64,000 nt of DNA. It comes from JBMYYR01 sp049609625. Lineage in GTDB: Bacteria > Bacteroidota > Bacteroidia > Flavobacteriales > CAJXXR01. Below the pieces are notes generated by a model, which ran no database searches, had not been told where the DNA came from, and saw only the letters and a program-made list of their open reading frames with translations. This document shows, in pieces, positions 61,704-64,000 of the stretch (the stretch's first letter is position 1; each line of letters begins with the position of its first letter). Position numbers and translations under genes: made by a program. The stretch spans positions 1-64,000 of the forward strand of contig JBMYYR010000002.1 in assembly GCA_049609625.1 (NCBI GenBank), in the 5' to 3' direction.

Positions 61704-62199
61704 ACGCCTAATTTGGATTGTTTCGGCAGTTGTTGCGCTGTTAGTTAGCGTGTTGCACAAACTCCCGGCAGTCGATCATCAATTAGCTTTTGTGAAACAA
61801 CTACCACTATTGCATGCCTGCATCAACGGAACTTGCTTTGTGTTACTGCTTTTGGCCCTCCGAGCCATCAAAACCAAAAACATAGCGCTTCATCGAAAAT
61901 TGATGACCATAACCATGAGTTTGTCCCTGCTTTTTCTGCTGTCCTACGTTATCCATCATTCCTTAGAAGGCAACACAAAATATCTGGGAGATTACAAAGG
62001 GATGTATTATTTCACACTCATTACACACATCATATTGGCTGGAGTCTCATTGCCTTTTATTTTGCTTGCCTACGCAAAAGCTTACTTCAATCGCCTTGAA
62101 GAACACAAAAAAATGGTTAGATTTGTATTCCCGATTTGGTTATACGTAACGCTAACGGGTGTAGTGGTCTATTTATTTTTAGCTCCTTATTATAATTAA
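61681..62199 (+). CDS. DUF420-family membrane protein
   Basis: A 172-aa protein with about four helices and the DUF420 pattern, with HACINGTCFVLLLLALRAIK, LHRKLMTITMSLSLLFLLSY and the C-terminal HKKMVRFVFPIWLYVTLTGVVVYL. The family, related to CtaM, is linked to haem A or oxidase assembly in Bacillus. It overlaps the SCO gene by 23 bp and ends directly before the next gene. Confidence 0.88.
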   Translation: MLTYQKTKRLIWIVSAVVALLVSVLHKLPAVDHQLAFVKQLPLLHACINGTCFVLLLLALRAIKTKNIALHRKLMTITMSLSLLFLLSYVIHHSLEGNTKYLGDYKGMYYFTLITHIILAGVSLPFILLAYAKAYFNRLEEHKKMVRFVFPIWLYVTLTGVVVYLFLAPYYN

Positions 62200-62445
62200 T
62201 TGAAAAACAAGACTTTATATATAATTTTCGTTCTCTTGCTCTTCGCTTCGGAACACCTAATGGCTCAGGGTTGCTCGATGTGTAAAGCTGTCGCCGAAAG
62301 CAATGTGCAAGGTGGCGGAGAAGAAGCCTCGGGGCTAAACAGCGGTATACTCTACATTATGCTGTTTCCCTATATTTTGTTTACCCTTTTTATGTTCTAC
62401 TGGCGCAAACACCGCAAAGAAACCAAAGATTTATACCCAGATTAG
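62200..62445 (+). CDS. small membrane protein with an exported CSMC motif
   Basis: An 81-aa protein. A signal peptide (LLLFASEHLMA, then Gln) precedes a short periplasmic segment with GCSMCKAVAESN and a Gly-rich stretch, then one helix (GILYIMLFPYILFTLFMFYW) and a basic tail. The CxxC could bind a metal ion or be redox-active. It occurs beside SCO and DUF420 in many Bacteroidetes, but I know no function. The start codon is TTG right after the DUF420 stop. Confidence 0.75.
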   Translation: MKNKTLYIIFVLLLFASEHLMAQGCSMCKAVAESNVQGGGEEASGLNSGILYIMLFPYILFTLFMFYWRKHRKETKDLYPD

Positions 62446-62448
62446 TTT

Positions 62449-62766
62449 ATGCTAACTTCTCCCGTTCTTTTTCTTAACTTTTTTGGAACCTCCGAATTTC
62501 TCATTATCGGCGTAGCTGTTATTTTCTTATTTGGCCCAAAAAAACTACCCGAACTCGCCCGAAATTTCGGACAATTTATGAGAAAAGTAAAAGACGCCCA
62601 ATCAAATATTGTTGGCGAAATCAAACAAGGTGCATCAGGATTTGAGGACGAAGCTCTAACGATACACAAGCAAGTTACGAAAACTAAAAAGGAGATTGAG
62701 TCCATCAAAAACCAAGTCAACGAAGACATCAACAAAGCGACCCAAAGCATTCCTAGAAAATCATGA
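62449..62766 (+). CDS. tatA: TatA/TatE-type Sec-independent translocase protein
   Basis: A short N-terminal helix (SEFLIIGVAVIFLFGPKKLP) with the Phe-Gly-Pro hinge and the amphipathic helix ELARNFGQFMRKVKDAQSN are diagnostic for TatA/B/E proteins. A longer charged tail follows. TatA forms the pore for folded substrates such as cofactor-bearing proteins. Its 105 aa is within range. TatC is not in the window. Its stop overlaps the start of the exchanger gene by 4 bp (ATGA). Confidence 0.88.
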   Translation: MLTSPVLFLNFFGTSEFLIIGVAVIFLFGPKKLPELARNFGQFMRKVKDAQSNIVGEIKQGASGFEDEALTIHKQVTKTKKEIESIKNQVNEDINKATQSIPRKS

Positions 62767-63722
62767 TGCCCATTCTTTATATCATATTAGCCTTAGCTAT
62801 TTTAGTCTTTTCAGGCGATTTTTTAGTTAAAGGCGCCGTCTCGGTAGCCCTAAAATTCAAGATTTCGATGATGATTGTGGGCCTAACGGTCGTGTCGTTT
62901 GCCACCTCAGCTCCCGAACTTTTTGTGTCTTTGATGTCTGCCCTCAAAGGAAATTCAAACATCGCCTTAGGCAACGTCATCGGCTCAAACATTGCCAATA
63001 TTACTTTAGTGCTAGGGCCAACAGCACTTATTTATCCCATTGTGGTTCAAAAAAGAGTCTACACCATAGATTGGATTGTTATGGCGAGCTTTAGTCTGCT
63101 TTTTGGCTATTTTCTTTACACCGATTCTAGCCTTGTGTTTTGGGAAGGTCTTGTTTTGTTTCTCGGTCTGTTGCTCTACATCAGCACCATGATTCGCTCG
63201 GAGCGCAAAAGAAAACAAACCCAGCTTAACGAAAATCCTGAAACAGAAACCGAACTAAGTAGCGATGAGCTTTCGTGGACCAAAAGTATAGTATTCTTGC
63301 TTTTGGGTATTGTTGGACTAAAATATGGCTCCGAGTTATTGATCAATCAAGTCATTTTGATGGCCGAAGCTATGCACATTTCCGATCGAGTGATTTCATT
63401 AACCTTTGTGGCCTTCGGTACATCTATTCCAGAACTGACAGCCTCATTGGTTGCCGCCTACAAAGGACAAGAAGACATTTCTGTTGGAAATTTAATAGGC
63501 TCTAATGTTTTCAATATTGCTTCTGTAATTGGTATTACGGCAATGATACAACCGATTGATATTCAGGATACTAATATTTTTTCGGATTGGCTTTGGATGT
63601 GTTCCGCAGCAGCTCTTCTTGTTATTCTGATTCTCCTCCACCGACTAAAAAAACTTAATCGACTTTCTGGTCTAATCCTGTTGCTTTTTTACCTGGTTTA
63701 TACCTTGCAGCTGTTTTATTGA
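62763..63722 (+). CDS. CaCA-family Ca2+/cation antiporter (YrbG/CaX-like)
   Basis: Ten to eleven helices in two repeated halves. Alpha-repeat 1 contains VGLTVVSFATSAPELFVSL and GNVIGSNIANI; alpha-repeat 2 contains LTFVAFGTSIPELTASL and GNLIGSNVFNI. The paired Glu residues bind the transported cation. Such proteins exchange Ca2+ for Na+ or H+. At 319 aa it fits the YrbG group. It is translationally coupled to tatA. ATG 62763 or 62766 may be the start. Confidence 0.92.
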   Translation: MMPILYIILALAILVFSGDFLVKGAVSVALKFKISMMIVGLTVVSFATSAPELFVSLMSALKGNSNIALGNVIGSNIANITLVLGPTALIYPIVVQKRVYTIDWIVMASFSLLFGYFLYTDSSLVFWEGLVLFLGLLLYISTMIRSERKRKQTQLNENPETETELSSDELSWTKSIVFLLLGIVGLKYGSELLINQVILMAEAMHISDRVISLTFVAFGTSIPELTASLVAAYKGQEDISVGNLIGSNVFNIASVIGITAMIQPIDIQDTNIFSDWLWMCSAAALLVILILLHRLKKLNRLSGLILLLFYLVYTLQLFY

Positions 63723-64000
63723 TGATGACGATTTAATCCTTCATGACCGACAAAGACTACCTGAAAGTCTTGAGAATAGCCACGACAGACCGGCCATTGA
63801 GAATTTTAACTAACGTGAGTTCGATATCAGGTTCTTTGTTTTTTTGAGCTCATCAGTTCGTTTCACTCGGGTGTCTTGAAGTAAAGAAAAGAGCAAACAT
63901 TGACTATGTTTGTGATTCGCAAAGAAAATTCAAGACTGATTTTTAAAAGGCTTAATGTTAATAAATTTTGAGTATTTACCCACAGCATTCAACATAGAGC
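63723..64000. other. end-of-window intergenic stretch
   Basis: A 34-codon frame at 63743-63847 (MTDKDYLKVLRIATTDRPLR and on) has a coding-like composition but no recognisable family. The remainder holds no visible gene, RNA or terminator. Confidence 0.25.

Overview
The window is a chromosomal stretch of an AT-rich gliding-type Bacteroidota, most likely order Flavobacteriales. The evidence is a full-length SprA (type IX secretion translocon, 2430 aa) in the conserved order maeB-ruvA-sprA-gcvH-vanZ, a GldA-type ABC ATPase, a gliding-associated C-terminal sorting domain, MenA (menaquinone), a type B L31, repeated matches to the Bacteroidetes promoter (TTG-N17-23-TAnnTTTG), almost no Shine-Dalgarno sequences, and a glutamine right after the predicted signal-peptidase site in most secreted proteins. 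No tRNA, rRNA, CRISPR array, insertion sequence or prophage was seen. Most of the window reads as ordinary core genome.

Layout. 1-4.2 kb: end of a membrane protein, era, der, rpmE2 and rpsF-rpsR-rplI with a strong terminator. 4.3-6.1 kb: a coupled cassette of haem lipoprotein, DUF5777 barrel and YceI. 6.2-18.1 kb: gldA, maeB, ruvA, sprA, gcvH, vanZ. 18.2-20.6 kb: a TonB-like protein and a serine hydrolase. 20.6-29.1 kb, mostly minus strand: a short decayed region, an SGNH/MBOAT O-acetylation pair, an FtsX-type permease, a T9SS cargo protein, murA, menA, elaA. 29.3-35.2 kb: redoxin, BNR-repeat protein, lipoprotein, polyprenyl-phosphate sugar transferase, 3-hydroxyacyl-CoA dehydrogenase, small membrane proteins. 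35.3-45.1 kb: lysine/alanine dehydrogenase-like enzyme, biotin carboxylase, DUF4294, PlsC, carboxyltransferase, a secreted coiled-coil protein, an M61 peptidase, recF. 45.2-53.5 kb: sugar kinase, LEA14-like lipoprotein, RNase Z, glutaminyl cyclase, then a tight run trxB-fthC-gatC-aroF-recJ. 53.5-57.1 kb: an FG-GAP protein with an odd tail, a small secreted protein, a divergent ykgJ/methyltransferase pair. 57.4-63.7 kb: a cytochrome oxidase maturation and subunit cluster (haem O synthase, two subunit III proteins, subunit IV, two SCO-like proteins, DUF420, a small CxxC protein) followed by TatA and a Ca2+/cation exchanger.

How the genes work together. SprA exports proteins that carry CTD signals, such as the product at 24.7-26.1 kb. 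The glutaminyl cyclase probably caps the N-terminal Gln left on exported proteins. The respiratory cluster supplies haem, copper and structural subunits of an aa3-type oxidase whose subunits I and II are not in the window. Biotin carboxylase and carboxyltransferase form an acyl-CoA carboxylase whose biotin carrier is not seen here.

The observations most worth checking are: a cysteine-less SCO paralogue in tandem with the normal SCO; an FG-GAP protein whose C-terminus resembles the end of a heavy-metal-associated domain instead of a sorting signal; a 15-bp perfect inverted repeat touching a promoter -7 element; and a MurA with Asp at the fosfomycin-target Cys position. I found no clearly new multi-gene defence or mobile system.
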